A stretch of DNA of 64,000 nucleotides, taken from positions 1,927,001-1,991,000 of the forward strand of contig OZ005610.1 in NCBI GenBank assembly GCA_963930655.1, written 5' to 3'. The stretch's first letter is position 1. Each line of letters begins with the position of its first letter. The notes below the pieces were generated by a model that was not told the origin of the DNA, did not search any database, and saw only the letters and a program-made list of their open reading frames with translations. A program made the translations under genes and the position numbers. The stretch comes from Myrica gale (Eukaryota > Streptophyta > Magnoliopsida > Fagales > Myricaceae). Below, one piece after another: positions 25,945 through 37,577 of the stretch.

Positions 25945-26166
25945 AGATTTATTCTCTTGGAGTATACCGGCTTGGAAATTGATTCTGGTGGATTCCATAC
26001 AATCAGCAACACAAACATTGGCGTCCTCATTGAGACTGGCAATACAACGTTTCAGACAACGTACAACACAATCCTCCAAGTTATTGTGATACCAATTTCA
26101 TAAAACAAAACAGTAGTCTAACACTTTCAGCATCCTAACAGTTCTTGTGATACCAAATTCATTCAT
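25945..26166 (-). pseudogene. Truncated copy of the cysteine-rich secreted protein gene at 27789-28175
   Basis: On the minus strand from ATG at 26166 the reading begins MNEFGITRTVRMLKVL, aligning with MKDDGIRSLVGMIRVW of the intact gene, then meets a stop at about 26098. The same frame resumes with EDCVVRCLKRC and SLNEDANVCVADCMES, aligning without gaps to RNCLNEYLRRC and SLNDGAHDCVAGCVES. The middle (about 60 residues, including the first CX3CX3C) is missing. The upstream region is also related: TATAATTC sits about 80 bases before the ATG as in the intact gene, and GTGGCTTTTCG recurs further up at about 26390 and 28349. So a whole gene segment was duplicated and one copy decayed. The 3' limit is approximate. 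Confidence 0.72.
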
Positions 26167-26654
26167 ATCTGCCTCTCTCGTACAAATTTTTGTTATTGAG
26201 AAGTTGAATTCTATTAAGATTCAAATCCTTTATCACTCGAGAATTATAAAGGAATGTTTTCTTAGATAAACTCGGTTTAGTCAAACAAAGGAGCTGTTTG
26301 AGATTGTGATTGTTTGAAAACAAATGGTTCAATTCATGTCTCTTGATTAAGGCGACGAGTTTCCAAAAAAAATTAACGAGGACCAAGTGGTGGCTTTTCG
26401 TGAGAGAGCACATTCTGTTTGAAGGGGCTTAAATTGGATCGCCAATGAGGCTTGGAATTCATCTAAATAAGCTGAAAAGATACAGTATATGATCCACTTG
26501 TCGAGATTAAAAATATGCAAGATGAGAGCACTCAGTAGACAGGGTAAAAAGAAAGATTGTGCAAAGAGATTTAAAGGCACGGTTGTGATTTTAAAATGCA
26601 AATTCAAGGCCAAGCATTTAGCCACCAAGCCGATTATTTTGTCTGGCGTACTTT

Positions 26655-26852
26655 GGGTGTGTTTGTGTTGTAAAATTTTATTGTTGTTAAAATTTTAGGT
26701 ATTGGGTTTAGTGAAAAAGTAAAGAGAGGTAATTTTTTTATATTTTTTGTAGTGAATAGTAGTGATTTGATGGGGGAGAGAGAGATTATATTGTAATTTT
26801 TTATTGTGTTAAAATTTTAGAGTGTGTAAAATTTTAGGACGCAAACGCAGCC
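26655..26852 (+). mobile_element. Tourist-like MITE, copy 1
   Basis: About 198 bp, starting GGGTGTGTTTGTGTTG and ending ACGCAAACGCAGCC, which are inverted copies with TAAAATTTTA just inside each end. The interior carries GGTATTGGGTTTAGTGAAAA and a GGGGGAGAGAGAGATTATAT segment shared by the three other copies in this window. The flanks are TTT on both sides, a degenerate form of the TTA/TAA duplication seen at copies 3 and 4. Confidence 0.75.
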
Positions 26853-27788
26853 TTTATTAAATGAAGTGGTCAAATCCTGGCGCTTGAATGTTCATTTTAA
26901 AATCACAGTCAATCTGTTCTCACTAAAAAGGAGCCTCATTTGAGATGAATGACGGGAGAAAGGCATATTTCTAGACCGTAAGTAGCATTCTACAGGCAGC
27001 TTGACATGTTAGGGTCAAAAAAATATCGTGTTGGCCCTGAGTTGAGGGTTCCAAAGAAGGAATGTGTCCTATTGAACCAAATGTGAGATGAGGAAGGTTG
27101 ACGCAAAGCTTAAGCACAATTCGTAGAGGATTAAATACCTCAATTCTATGCATCTTGGCTGCAACAATGAAAAAAAGTTTCAAGTTTTAAATGCTTAGTG
27201 ATGTATTATAGTCGGACAGAGAATTACTACTTGAGACAAAAAGAAATTGGAAAAAGAAACACCAAAATGGTCATGTAGCTCATCTTTTATAGCTGCTAAT
27301 ATTAATGCATACATTGATTACAAAGTGTTTTGGTGCATTTATTTACGTTTATTGCATATGCACCATCTTCAGATTTTTTTCTTCCCACCCGATCATCCGA
27401 TGAAGTAGAGTTCTCCAGCTGGGAGGGAAACTAAGGAATATTGCTGCAATGGTTGTAGCAGGTGTCCATGTAGTCCTTCGCTTTGTCGATATCTGTAATA
27501 TTTTGAGTTGGCATTGATCAAACCCACAAGAATAGCATAATTGCAACACATCTATTCTGTACATGTGTAAACGAAATAACCAAGATGTTTCACTCTACAA
27601 AATTATTACTCGATAACTGATGAGTAAAATATTTTTGTAAATTTTGGAATTTTGTTTTATAACAAGAATCCTCTTCAACTATCCTGGCAGGTAATAGGGA
27701 TAAGACAACGTTAGGGACGGTTTTAGGACTTGTTCTAAAATTGTAGTATTTTCAATTAGGTATGACTGATGTATACGAGCTTTTATTG
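26853..27788. other. Intergenic stretch, nothing recognised
   Basis: No gene, repeat or RNA could be supported. The short ORFs (for example 26971-27183 and 27349-27564, minus) have no resemblance to known proteins. The part next to 27789 should hold the 3' UTR of the cysteine-rich gene. Confidence 0.4.
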
Positions 27789-28175
27789 TTAAAGAAAGAG
27801 AGCTTGAATGCTACCGGATGGAAAATTGCTTGGCATGGACTCCACACAACCAGCAACACAATCGTGGGCACCATCGTTGAGGCTGATCTTGCAACGTCTC
27901 AGATATTCGTTTAGACAGTTCCTGTAACGTTCCTCACGACCTGGCACAATTCCGATCATTTTCGTGCATATGGGGATGCATTTTTCCATACACCACAGTG
28001 AGTAGAGACCCCAATTATCAGTTGCAAAGGAAGAGGACGGGTGGTGAGAGGGAGGGGGCGGATTGGAACGAAGGGGCTCAGGGAGAATCCCATTTGCTTG
28101 CATTAATGCAGCTAGCAAGACAATAATCCACACTCTAATCATGCCCACGAGACTTCGGATGCCGTCGTCCTTCAT
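27789..28175 (-). CDS. Small secreted cysteine-rich protein, function unknown
   Basis: A 128-residue single-exon ORF. A hydrophobic signal sequence (IRVWIIVLLAALMQANG, about residues 13-29) is followed by a Pro/Ser/His-rich spacer (PPPPSHHPSSS) and a cysteine-rich C-terminal domain. That domain reads CX3CX3C, 16 residues, CX7C, 10 residues, CX3C: seven cysteines, an odd number. The decayed copy at 25945-26166 has CX3CX3C where this gene has CX7C, so a Tyr here probably replaced an eighth cysteine. The start could instead be Met12 (28142). A TATA box lies about 80 bases upstream. The spacing recalls small plant cysteine-rich peptides such as thionin-like proteins, but I cannot assign a family. 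GGT at the C-terminal end could be a splice donor (G|GTAGCA); an extra exon is possible. Confidence 0.7.
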   Translation of the reverse strand: MKDDGIRSLVGMIRVWIIVLLAALMQANGILPEPLRSNPPPPSHHPSSSFATDNWGLYSLWCMEKCIPICTKMIGIVPGREERYRNCLNEYLRRCKISLNDGAHDCVAGCVESMPSNFPSGSIQALFL

Positions 28176-28250
28176 ATCTTCCTCTGTTTGTAGAAAATTC
28201 TTTTGGGTTGTTTCTGAATCTAATGACTATTGTTTTAAGCCACATTCATG

Positions 28251-28258
28251 TATTTATA
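28251..28258 (-). promoter_or_regulatory. TATA box of the cysteine-rich gene
   Basis: TATAAATA on the minus strand, 76-83 bases before the ATG at 28175. A related TATAATTC is at the same distance in the decayed copy, supporting that it is functional promoter sequence that was co-duplicated. Confidence 0.65.
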
Positions 28259-29267
28259 AGGAACTTCCTCCTGTAAAAATAATAGTTTATGTCGGAGGGC
28301 TTTTGTGTGACTTTTTAGTTCACAAGAGTTGTCAAGAATCAAACTGGTGGCTTTTCGCAAGACCTAAGCGTGCTTAGAGGGCTTTAAACTTCATGGTCAA
28401 ATGTGGTTACCAAAAGACATGTTTCCAGACATTCTCTGTCTTCAGCAACCCGGTTTGTCGATTCTCTGTAATGAAAGTATCTGCAACAAATGTGGTTCTG
28501 TGTAAGACGAAAACCCAATCTTGAAAGAGTTTCACAACCAATATGATCTATGGACCCAAAGTTGCAAACAAACAAAAGAGTTCATAAGTTGGTTGAAAGG
28601 TGAACTCATTTTGTTGGCTGAAAGGTACTTCGATAAGCCTGAGGTAATACTCTCAAAAGCGGCTCAAGAGGCGGAGGGAGGAAAGGCCTACAAAAATCCT
28701 ATGTCAAAGAGAACATGGAATCTGATAGGGTTGGATGTCAGAGGATGCATCCTCACCCTTTCCAACATCTAAACCTTCATTCAAATTCATTTCGTGGACA
28801 TTATTACGACCCAAAATCCACCAATGATACATATAGATGCAGGAAATTGATCGTCGTTTTCTGATTGTATTATCCTGTAAAATCTAAGGTTCCAAATATC
28901 CCGCGAGACAAACACTCTAGAGAAGCACATAGAATTAAGCATGCCGGCAATTTGACAGGGTGGTAGATTCTTGCACAGTGGAATCCCTTCCAATGCTCAT
29001 GGGATCCGATTAACTTGATTTTTCGGGTTTCATATCAATCCAATTAGACCCAACATGCATCCGCACGGTTAGCAAATAGACTGTCTATATTACATTATTT
29101 CTGACAGCTGAACTGTACGGTTCCTCAAAAGTTTTTCCTGAATTTTGCACTTGATTTCTTGTACGCTGGAAGTTCACCACTAAGTGTAAAATTTGAACCT
29201 CAAACATTCGGATTATTTCCAGTATATACGAATCGGAAAAATTTCAAGCCATTACATAACAGCAAAA
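28259..29267. other. Intergenic stretch, nothing recognised
   Basis: Holds the distal promoter of the cysteine-rich gene and the 3' side of the GH17 gene. An 83-codon plus ORF at 28521-28772 is not recognisable and has no supporting context. No repeats or RNA genes were noticed. Confidence 0.4.
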
Positions 29268-32200
29268 TCACAGAATTGTAAAGAACAGCAAGAACAAAAA
29301 CAAAAACAATCCAACAGGCTGCCGAAGCGATCCACCTCTACTCGTGGTCAATCTAGCAGCCGTTTTGATCATGATGCGAAATTCGCAATCTCCACTTGAT
29401 GGGTCTGAATTTGTGACAATCGAAAGGTTTCCAAACTTGCAAGCGCTCGGGAGCTGATTCTGTATCTGATAGTAACTGTTAAATGCATAGGAGAGATTCC
29501 CACGGGCATCCAAATTTCCACATGAAGTCCCGTATCCAAGACTAGTGCAGTCACCATTTGCACATGCGTAACTGACACTAGGTGCTAGCTGTGGATCGTC
29601 AAGACTGGCTGAGGGTGACATAACACACCATTGCCGGGACAAATACTTTACATTACTTGCTGGAACCAAACCGTTCGAGTTTGCTGTAAGGTTGAGCTGG
29701 TATTTGGGTGTTCCATCGAAGTAAAAAACGCCCCAGTGGCGTTCAAAATTTCCTGGTTGAATGCTTTTGGCATCTTCATCTATCAGGCTGAATAAGTAAG
29801 CATCCAAGGGGCCAGATCTCATTGGAGTCCCCTGCCCGGCAATATAGCGCGCCATGAAACCTTGGTTGAACCGCTGAGCATACTGTAGAGTTGCATGTTG
29901 ATCTCCATCAGTAGGCCACCCAATTTCTCCTACAATTATGGACATGTTTCCGTAGCCATATTTCTGTAAGGTCCACACAAGGGTATCATAGTTGGCAGTA
30001 AACATGTCCTGATAGATTTTTCCATTATCATCTATGGGAGATGAATAGCCATTAAAGAAAGCGTAGTCCACAGGAAAATTAGGATTATCATAGAGGCTGA
30101 TAAAGGGGTAGATGTTGACAGTGAAAGGAGATCCGTTGTCATTCAAGAACTTCACGATTTCGACCATGCGATCCTGGATGTTTGCACGAAAGTCTCCCTG
30201 AGAAGGGACATTTGTGGAACTCTCGTATACATCACCATTCATGGGCACAGTAACTTTAATCTGACTGCTCAAGCCAGCTTTCACAAGCGCTGCCTGGACA
30301 TTCTGAAGAGCGGAAAGAGTTATCCCTTCAAAGGTTCCGTTGTATGTTTCCAAGAATGGCTCGTTCCCAACTGCAACATACCTTGCAGAGAATATATGAA
30401 AGGTAAATTCAACAGAAACATAGACTGCACACTAATGAAAAAAGACAAGCCGCTATAAGAACTAAAACAATGGGAAACAGGTAACCTCCAACCATTCTTG
30501 ATGCCTTAAAAAAGTTTCCTTGTTCAGAAAATCTATCTAGGAAACTACTGTGTGCAAATCCTACTCTTATGAGTGAGCTTTTGTCCAAAGTTTCATTTTC
30601 TGAAGAACTGCATCTTGTAGTAATTATCTGGTGCCTATGTCAGATGAGGCATATATCAGAATGATGTCATGCAACATCTGGTATGTGTTCTTAGAACTTC
30701 ACAATCACTTGTGGAGGAGAGAATCTACTCTATATCACAGAATTCAATTCTGCGTTAAGAAACCACAAATGAAAGCTATTTAGTCATGTTGGGGAAAGAG
30801 CAATGCGGGGTTACCCTTATCAAGAGTGATATATTCAGAAATTGATTAAGAAAAAACAAAATAAAGACCAAACTATTTGTACAGATATTATCCAGTGCAA
30901 CAAAATGCAATTTAGGAGAACACAGAATATAAAGCAGAATGTGCAGTTATGAAGGGAAAGGCTCGGTCTAGCAACCAAGAAGAAATAAGCTATCTTCAGA
31001 TGAAGGACAAGTCGGGTCGGATACAGTAATAGCACATTGTCCATGGCGAATCTTGTCCATCAGGGTTGTAGCAAATGGGAGATATCAGATTATTTATATT
31101 TGTGGGAGGGTGGTGGTGGAGGTGTTAGTAGTACTAATGAACTTATTGAGTTCAAGTCATTAAGGCCCATACTCTCTAACATAGCCACAGGAAGATTCCA
31201 GAATTGTCTGGTTATGCAGATGTTTAGTACGGTTCAGTGCAAACGGGTATTGAGATCCACAGTAAGTTGTCAAACATAAGGCTAAACCATTTAAAAAAAA
31301 ACTTCCAAAGAGACAATTAAGAACGAAAGAGGGATTGAATTTAAGATTAAAGAACTATAATAGCACTAGTGTGCAAATAAAAATAAATGTGTGAAATTTA
31401 GGAATCAGAAAATTGGTCAACGCACCCAGTCACTGAATTGCCTACTTGTCCAGTATATCAACCTAATTTTTTCCATATTTCCTGTATTCCTAATGTCGCT
31501 ATTATATAACTCCGAATACAGCATTAAAAATTGAAGATGAAAGCACTCCAAGTTCAGGTGGAATCTTAATTTTTTAGGGATCTTCTGGTAGGACCATATA
31601 GCTGAAAGGAACTGTGTAATATGGTCTATCTGGTTATTGGTGTCGTCGATAATAGTCTTTACTGCCGAGTCAATCTTAACTCTTTGTTTGGTTCTGAGAA
31701 AAATAGGACACCGAAACAGACGCATATAATCAGAAGTCAATAGCTCACGGAAGATGTTCTCTGGGGTTCCCGCGTGTTTACAGATGCTAGATTTGGCAAT
31801 CTGAACACAGCACGCATGGCTTATGTTAAATCTCCAAGATCTTGTTTTTTTTTGGGGGGGTGGGGGTAAGTAAAATAAAATTCCACTGGTTTGTTCGTGA
31901 ATCCCAATTTCTTCCGACTAGGAAGTGGCCGAGATTCACTGAAAAACTATTCAAGCATCGTGTTCACCCACTGCAAATATTGTAAGTGGTAATAAGGCTC
32001 ATCAAATTACAACCATCAGACCCAGTTATTGGTCGATAATTTCCAGTTCTAAAAGGGAGACAGTTGCTCATTTGCAAACCCATCGTATTGAGCTAAATCC
32101 ATTATTAACTAATAGAACCATAAGGACTTCAACTTTGTAAAGTGTCCACACAACGCCTGTCAACAGAGGTGTGTGGCATCACTTGAATGAAGACTTCATC

Positions 32201-32607
32201 CACGTGCAAAAGTAGAGTAATGGGAAGATGAAAAAAAGAGAAAGGATTTACCTGATGTCTACACCATTGGAAGAAACATAAGCCGAAACATTTTTGGCAA
32301 CCCATTTCTCAGCGGCTTGCACGCTATTAGACAAAGTATAAAGCATGTCATTTGGAATACCCACCATCACCTGAATCTGTGAATCTTTCAGAGCACTCAA
32401 AATTGAGGAATCGGCATCGAAAAGCTTAAGCGTCTGAAAACCATTATCCTTTAGCATCTTCACCACCGTTGCAGCTGGCAGCGGGTGTGATAACTGGGTT
32501 CCCCAGTTTACTCCAATTCCACTCACTGAACCCATCAAAAGCATAGCAAATAACAACAACACGGCGACAAGTAGCCCAGTAAAACCCGCACCTTTTGACA
32601 ACCCCAT
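29268..32607 (-). CDS. GPI-anchored glucan endo-1,3-beta-glucosidase (GH17 + X8/CBM43), 2 exons
   Basis: Hydrolyses beta-1,3-glucan (callose) at the cell wall or plasmodesmata (family knowledge). Exons on the minus strand: 32607-32252 and 30381-29268, giving 489 residues. A signal peptide (about 1-30, [20 protein letters not shown]) precedes the GH17 barrel starting [13 protein letters not shown]. The acid/base Glu is in AVGNEPF (about 126) and the nucleophile Glu in [11 protein letters not shown] (about 271). The X8 carbohydrate-binding module runs from about 370 (QWCVMSPSA) to about 455, with its cysteines in [15 protein letters not shown] and PSACKFG. A hydrophobic C-terminal end ([14 protein letters not shown]) is a GPI signal. 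From memory the collinear Arabidopsis gene is At4g31140. The single intron (1870 bp, GT-AG) lies just before the VGNE motif, usual for this family. Confidence 0.96.
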
Positions 32608-33032
32608 AATTCCTTCACCGAGATACCGTATAGGTTATGGTAGGAGGCAGTGGAAACAAACTAAACTATATGCTCTAACGAGTAGATACTGAAGTTAAAG
32701 CAAAGGGGGTGGCTTTGATACGTGGGTTTGAAACAGGGATCGGTTTTTGCTCAACACAACCGGTCAGAGAGAGAGAGATGTAGGAAACAAGGCAGTGAGA
32801 TTCCGACGCAGTGTTGAGATTGGATGCAGGCTCTATATTGAAAAGGGTTTATTCCTTACTGTGCAATAAAGTTCTCATTCAGATAAGAGAGTAATCAATA
32901 AGGAATTAGGAAACAGCAACTCAGAAAAAAGGTGTTTCTTTTCTTTATAGGCAAGTAGGAGACGAAAAGTTCAATAAAGCAGAATGAGGAAAGCACAGGT
33001 AGGAAGAAGAGTTAGCACGGAAACGAAATAAA

Positions 33033-33400
33033 CTCAGGTACTCTACATGAGACCATTATAAGCCAAGCCCAGATCAGAAGACCTCGGAAGTAAGAAACCA
33101 GAAGCGAAATACTAAACGACAACCAGCGGACCGGTCTTCTAAAAGCTCTGTACTATTCTGAAAAGAAATGGAAAAGAAAGCTGCCATGCCTCAACCATTA
33201 CATTTAAGAAACCAGAAGACATCTCAGGTACTATACATCATACATGAGACCATTATTCAGCCAAGCCCAGATCAGAAGACGACGGAAGTAAGAAACCATA
33301 AGCGAAATAGTAAACGACAATCAGCGGTCTGATCTTCTAAAAGCTCTGTACTATTCTGGAAAGAAATGGAAAAGAAAGCTGCCTTGTCTCAATCATCACA
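33033..33400. repeat. Tandem duplication of about 190 bp upstream of the GH17 gene
   Basis: Unit 1 (33033-33222) and unit 2 (33223 to about 33400) both open with CTCAGGTACT, share ATGAGACCATTAT and GCCAAGCCCAGATCAGAAGA, and end with AAGAAAGCTGCC. The units differ by several substitutions and a small insertion (CATACATGA). The duplication is 430-790 bp upstream of the GH17 ATG, so it may lie in the promoter or 5' leader. Confidence 0.85.
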
Positions 33401-33639
33401 ATAGTAGTTCTACTTCATACTGATACAGGTTTCAACCGGGGATGCGAAGAGAAAGAGAGAGAGAGAGAGGAGGGAATCTCTTTTGATCTAGGAAGCTGGT
33501 GGGTGAATAACAGAGCCAAAATAACTTATAAATTCATTTTTAACTTTTATAAAATAATCCATTTCTGAAATTAATACGCTTGCGTAGGACAAGGCTCCTC
33601 TACAGACTGCAACAGCAATACCAAGGTATCTCGGAAGAA

Positions 33640-33817
33640 GGGTGCCTTTGTTTTGTAAAATTTTAGGTATTAAGTTTAGTAAAAAAGTGAAGGAAGAGGT
33701 AATTTTTTATATTTTTTATAGTAAATAGTAGTAATTTGATGGGAGAGAGATTATATTATAATATTTTATTATGTTAAAATTTTAGAGGGCGTAATATTTT
33801 AAGACTCAGACGCACCC
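33640..33817 (+). mobile_element. Tourist-like MITE, copy 2
   Basis: About 178 bp, from GGGTGCCTTTGTTTTG to CAGACGCACCC, with the same interior as copy 1 (GGTATTAAGTTTAGTAAAAA, GAGAGATTATATTATAA). The termini are mutated and a clear TTA duplication is not visible, so this is probably the oldest copy. Confidence 0.7.
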
Positions 33818-34132
33818 TTTGCTGACGATGCGCGTAATACATGAACGACAATACACGACCACAGCATGTGTTAAGACGTATCGATTTCTTGGCGCTGACA
33901 GGTTGTCTTGTTCCTTCCTTTCCAATGTGTATTTCTCAATTCTGATTCTATTCATTTAGCCGTCGTACTCCATAAAAGCTCTTCATTTGTTTTTTTATTT
34001 TATTTTTCTGGTGTGGGTTAGAATTTAGAAATAAGAGAGTAGGAAGAGTCGCGGATTTCGAGGGTATTCTACACTTATGCAGATCTATGTCGCCACGTCG
34101 GTCGTTGTCCACGTTCCATTGTCCAAAATCTA

Positions 34133-34182
34133 AACTCTAATGATGAAAGCGTGTTTCAACTCTAATGATGAAAGCGTGTTTC
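34133..34182. repeat. Perfect 25-bp tandem duplication
   Basis: The 25-base unit starting AACTCTAATGATGAAAGCGT occurs at 34133-34157 and 34158-34182 with no difference, so the duplication is recent or an assembly artefact. Confidence 0.9.
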
Positions 34183-34921
34183 ATGTTTGCAATTTGGTTG
34201 CAAAAAATTTGGCTTGTAAATAGTTAATTTAAAATTTTGATTAAGAATTTAGAAAATAAAAATTGATTAAGAAAATAAATATATTTTTATCTCAAATTTT
34301 CTTTTCTTTAAATAAATATTAAAATTATTTCTCTATCTAATTTTTTCCATACTTCCATTAAATCCTACTTTATTACCATTTTATTTTAAAATTCAACAAA
34401 ATTTTGTCAACCTCAATTTTTACTTTATCAATTTTTTCATAACTTTTTTTTTAAATAAAAAAAATCAAAGTACAATCAGAATTTTCAAATAAAATTTTCC
34501 AAGTGACTTTACTTCAGACTTTGAGATTCCTTAGAAATAATGAATGTTGTCGTTGTTCTGTCCCTTTGCCACGAGCCTATTATTTGCAGCATCAAACTTT
34601 TAACGTGCTTTTCAAGCTTGGTGGTTCAGATTATAAGGAGAAGGAAAACCCTTAGGCTTCAGTTCCATCCGACAATGTTTTCGGTCCTTTAGCGGCAAAT
34701 GCTATTGTTATGAGGTGATTTTTTTTTTTCTTTCAATAGCCTTTTAGGTTCAATTTTTACAGATTTTCTATTTTCTAAAGACTGGTATTATCCCGATTCG
34801 GACTTCGTGCCCGCCACAATTAAAAATTTTATGTCTTTCATTAAAGGTTTCGGGTCCTTAGACTTGTTGTTGGCCATTTGTATCCTTATAGTATTTCTTA
34901 GATTATAGTATTTCTTTATTC

Positions 34922-35010
34922 TTTTTTAAGTAACTTGGAAGAAAATGGTGACTCTCAAATCAGACTCTCCCAACAGGAAAGAAGCGCCAATTGAGCTACA
35001 AGCTCACTGG
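34922..35010 (-). mobile_element. tRNA-derived SINE, copy A (minus strand)
   Basis: Read on the minus strand it starts CCAGTGAGCT, continues with the pol III A-box TGTAGCTCAATTGG, and ends TTACTTAAAAAA. A degenerate B-box (GATTTGAGAGTC) lies inside. Start and end match copy B at 37578-37695. Flanking CTTTATTCTTTT and CTTTGTTCTTTC may be a decayed target duplication, but the T-richness makes this uncertain. Confidence 0.6.
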
Positions 35011-35623
35011 CTTTTCTTTGTTCTTTCAAATTTTCAATATATAAAATTAATCGTTTAAAAAAAAAAAAAACTCAAGCATGTAGGTGGCATGCATCTAGGG
35101 TCTACCAACGGGACACTATGTATTATTGGGCCGTCCATGGGCCTTAGCTCCGTAAGGTCGTGCTGGATAGACTATTTGAGGAAATTTCAACACACCAAAA
35201 AAAGAATGTTTTTCTGTCACTGCCTTTCGCACTAAAAAGCATTTGTATGCTTCGTTAGGAGCGATGAAAGGTGACCCATGACCATCTACCGTCAGTCCGT
35301 CGCGCTCTTAAAAGTCGGGTGAATTGCAAGAGACGACGTTTATTGTTTTGGAAGGACAACAGTCAGCGGGGAACAGAGGCCCGTCCATATCCATTAATAA
35401 TTTAATATGAATACGCTATCGATTGTTTCAAATGATGTCTATCTTCAAAAGTCCGGCCATCGTTAACAATCGGTGCCACCACGTGTCGATTGGATACCAC
35501 CTCTCTGAATCGAGCTGAAAGCGTAAAACGTTCGGTGACCAATTACCATGTGCAGGCATATAGATATAGAGTTGAACGCGCCAGCGACCACGCTTGAACA
35601 AGGGAAAGTTCGTTAAAATTGGT

Positions 35624-37427
35624 GTCGAGACTGGGGCTGCTCACCGGCACCGGTGCTGGAACTGGTATCGAGTTTTCGGTACCCGACTTTATCAGTATCG
35701 ATGTTGGTTTGATATTTTTACAAAAATGAGGGAATAATTCTAGGTCTCGATTTCTCGAAATCAAAATTTATTTATTTATTAACCACAAAATGAGTAGTTT
35801 CTCATTAAGAGAAATTGAGTCGTTTCACTTACTCCCACCCTAACCCTATTTTGTTAGACAATGTCACTCCCCCTAGCGTGTGGCTGTTTTCCCACCCAGC
35901 CACCCGTGCCCCTCTCTCTCTCTCTCTTCACTCTCCTGTCAACCAGACGCCTGCAGCTGTCGCGCCTCTCGTTGCTGACCACAGGTCCCCTCTTTCACAC
36001 TTCTGTGCATTTTCCTCATTGTTTGTTGTTTTTAGTACCGAGCTCCGGAGACGAGGCCATGACCAACATCTCTCCTGCAACTCCTCCCATTTTCAACCAC
36101 CACAATGCCAGGAGAAGAAATGGTATACCTCATTGAGCTTCATTCTGATTATTTATGACATCTAGTGGGCAAAAGGGGTTTGTGAAAAAATTCTGTAAAA
36201 TATTATTTCTGTCCATAGGATTTTGTTGGTGGGATCTTCTGCAGGTATGAATTTCTTACTTGTTTTGCAACAGTTTCGTAGATCAAGTATTTATTTTTCT
36301 TCTTTGTATAGGAAAAGTTCAATGTTTTGGTAGTGACTTGATTGTTTGTTTGGTTGGTTTTGGTGTACTGGTTTGTAGATCTGTGAAATAGGTGTTAATT
36401 TTGAAGGCTATCCTGTTGTTTTATGTATCGTAGGTTGTAATTTTATTCTCAATGAGAATAACATCTAGTAAATAACATATTTTCCTGAAAAATTCATGTT
36501 TTAGCGGTTATCTCTAACCTCTGCATCTCGTGGATATAAATTTTCTCTATTAGTCTGTCGTTCGCTTTCTTTTTTAGGTCAAGAGATTGGCTGATGAGAA
36601 CTGATGATCTACACTAACTGAGTATTATAACAGATTGTTGAGAACTGATGGAGGAATTAATTGATTGAAATAACATATTGTTGTATTTTGTCTGATTATA
36701 TGTCTTGGGATGTCTTGTTATATGCATCTTTCACTGTAAGATCTCAAAATTTCAAATCAACTTGAACAAATATCACTTTTGTTTGGAATGTTTTGTTGGA
36801 GATAACCTCTAACATCTATCTGAAAATCATGCAATTAAAGTTTTCATGATTGAATATTACTCAACCTCACATCATTTCAGCCTCAAGCATACTTCTTTCA
36901 CTTAGATTTCTAATATGTTGTAATTTTTGGATGTCCTAACGGACAGTAGTAATTTGTTGCTGAGGTTCAGTTATGTTTCTTTTATATTCTGGTTGGTTTT
37001 GATGAAGTTTTACCCCTTTCTTTTTCTAACATTGCATTATCTTTTTGTTTTTTGCATTAACTGCTATAGCTTCCTCCTAGAACAATTCAAGTTTGACCTT
37101 CAATGATTAAAGTTAAGATGGACCCAAAACTTTTCAGATGTTAGAACACAGAATTTATTGGTATTGGCCATTTGACCCTAACTTTTCTATTTTTGTTGTT
37201 TACATGTGCTTTGCATTTAACTGTTAAACACACAAGTGCGTAAAATGCTAAAAAATGACCCATTATGAATGTAGGATAACCGGAAACCGCCACCGCTAAG
37301 GACCAGTTTTTGCCCTTAACGGTGTAGGTATATGAGACAATTATTTAAAAACCGGCCTACCCGGTGTAGGTATCGGTTTTGGCCAAAACCGGCACCTACA
37401 TCGAGGTTGTGCAGCCTTAATCGAGAC
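35624..37427. mobile_element. Candidate non-autonomous hAT element (1788 bp)
   Basis: The proposed element is 35632-37419. Its left end TGGGGCTGCTCACC and the reverse of its right end, TAAGGCTGCACAACC, are similar short inverted repeats of hAT type. CCGG-rich subterminal motifs (CACCGGCACCGG on the left, CCGGCACCTACATC on the right) sit just inside. The flanks GTCGAGAC (35624-35631) and ATCGAGAC (37420-37427) agree at 7 of 8 positions, matching the 8-bp duplication typical of hAT. No transposase was found; the ORFs near 35815-36165 are Pro/Ser-rich and unrecognised. The ends were found by eye, so the boundaries may be off by a base or two. Confidence 0.6.
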
Positions 37428-37577
37428 ATATGCATATTACAAGAGATATTAAAGTATCCAACCTATGAAAAAAAATCTGTTTAATCAAACTCATGGCGTA
37501 ACACCACCCTATTGAGTAGCCTGGTGATACACGGGACTTGATTTAATTTCTCTCAATATCAAATTGGTGAATTTTTG

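Noticed and set aside
35815..36165. 116-codon Pro/Ser-rich ORF as a gene or transposase
   Set aside because: No zinc finger, hAT dimerisation or other domain; it sits in the candidate hAT element and looks like CT-rich leader-type sequence.
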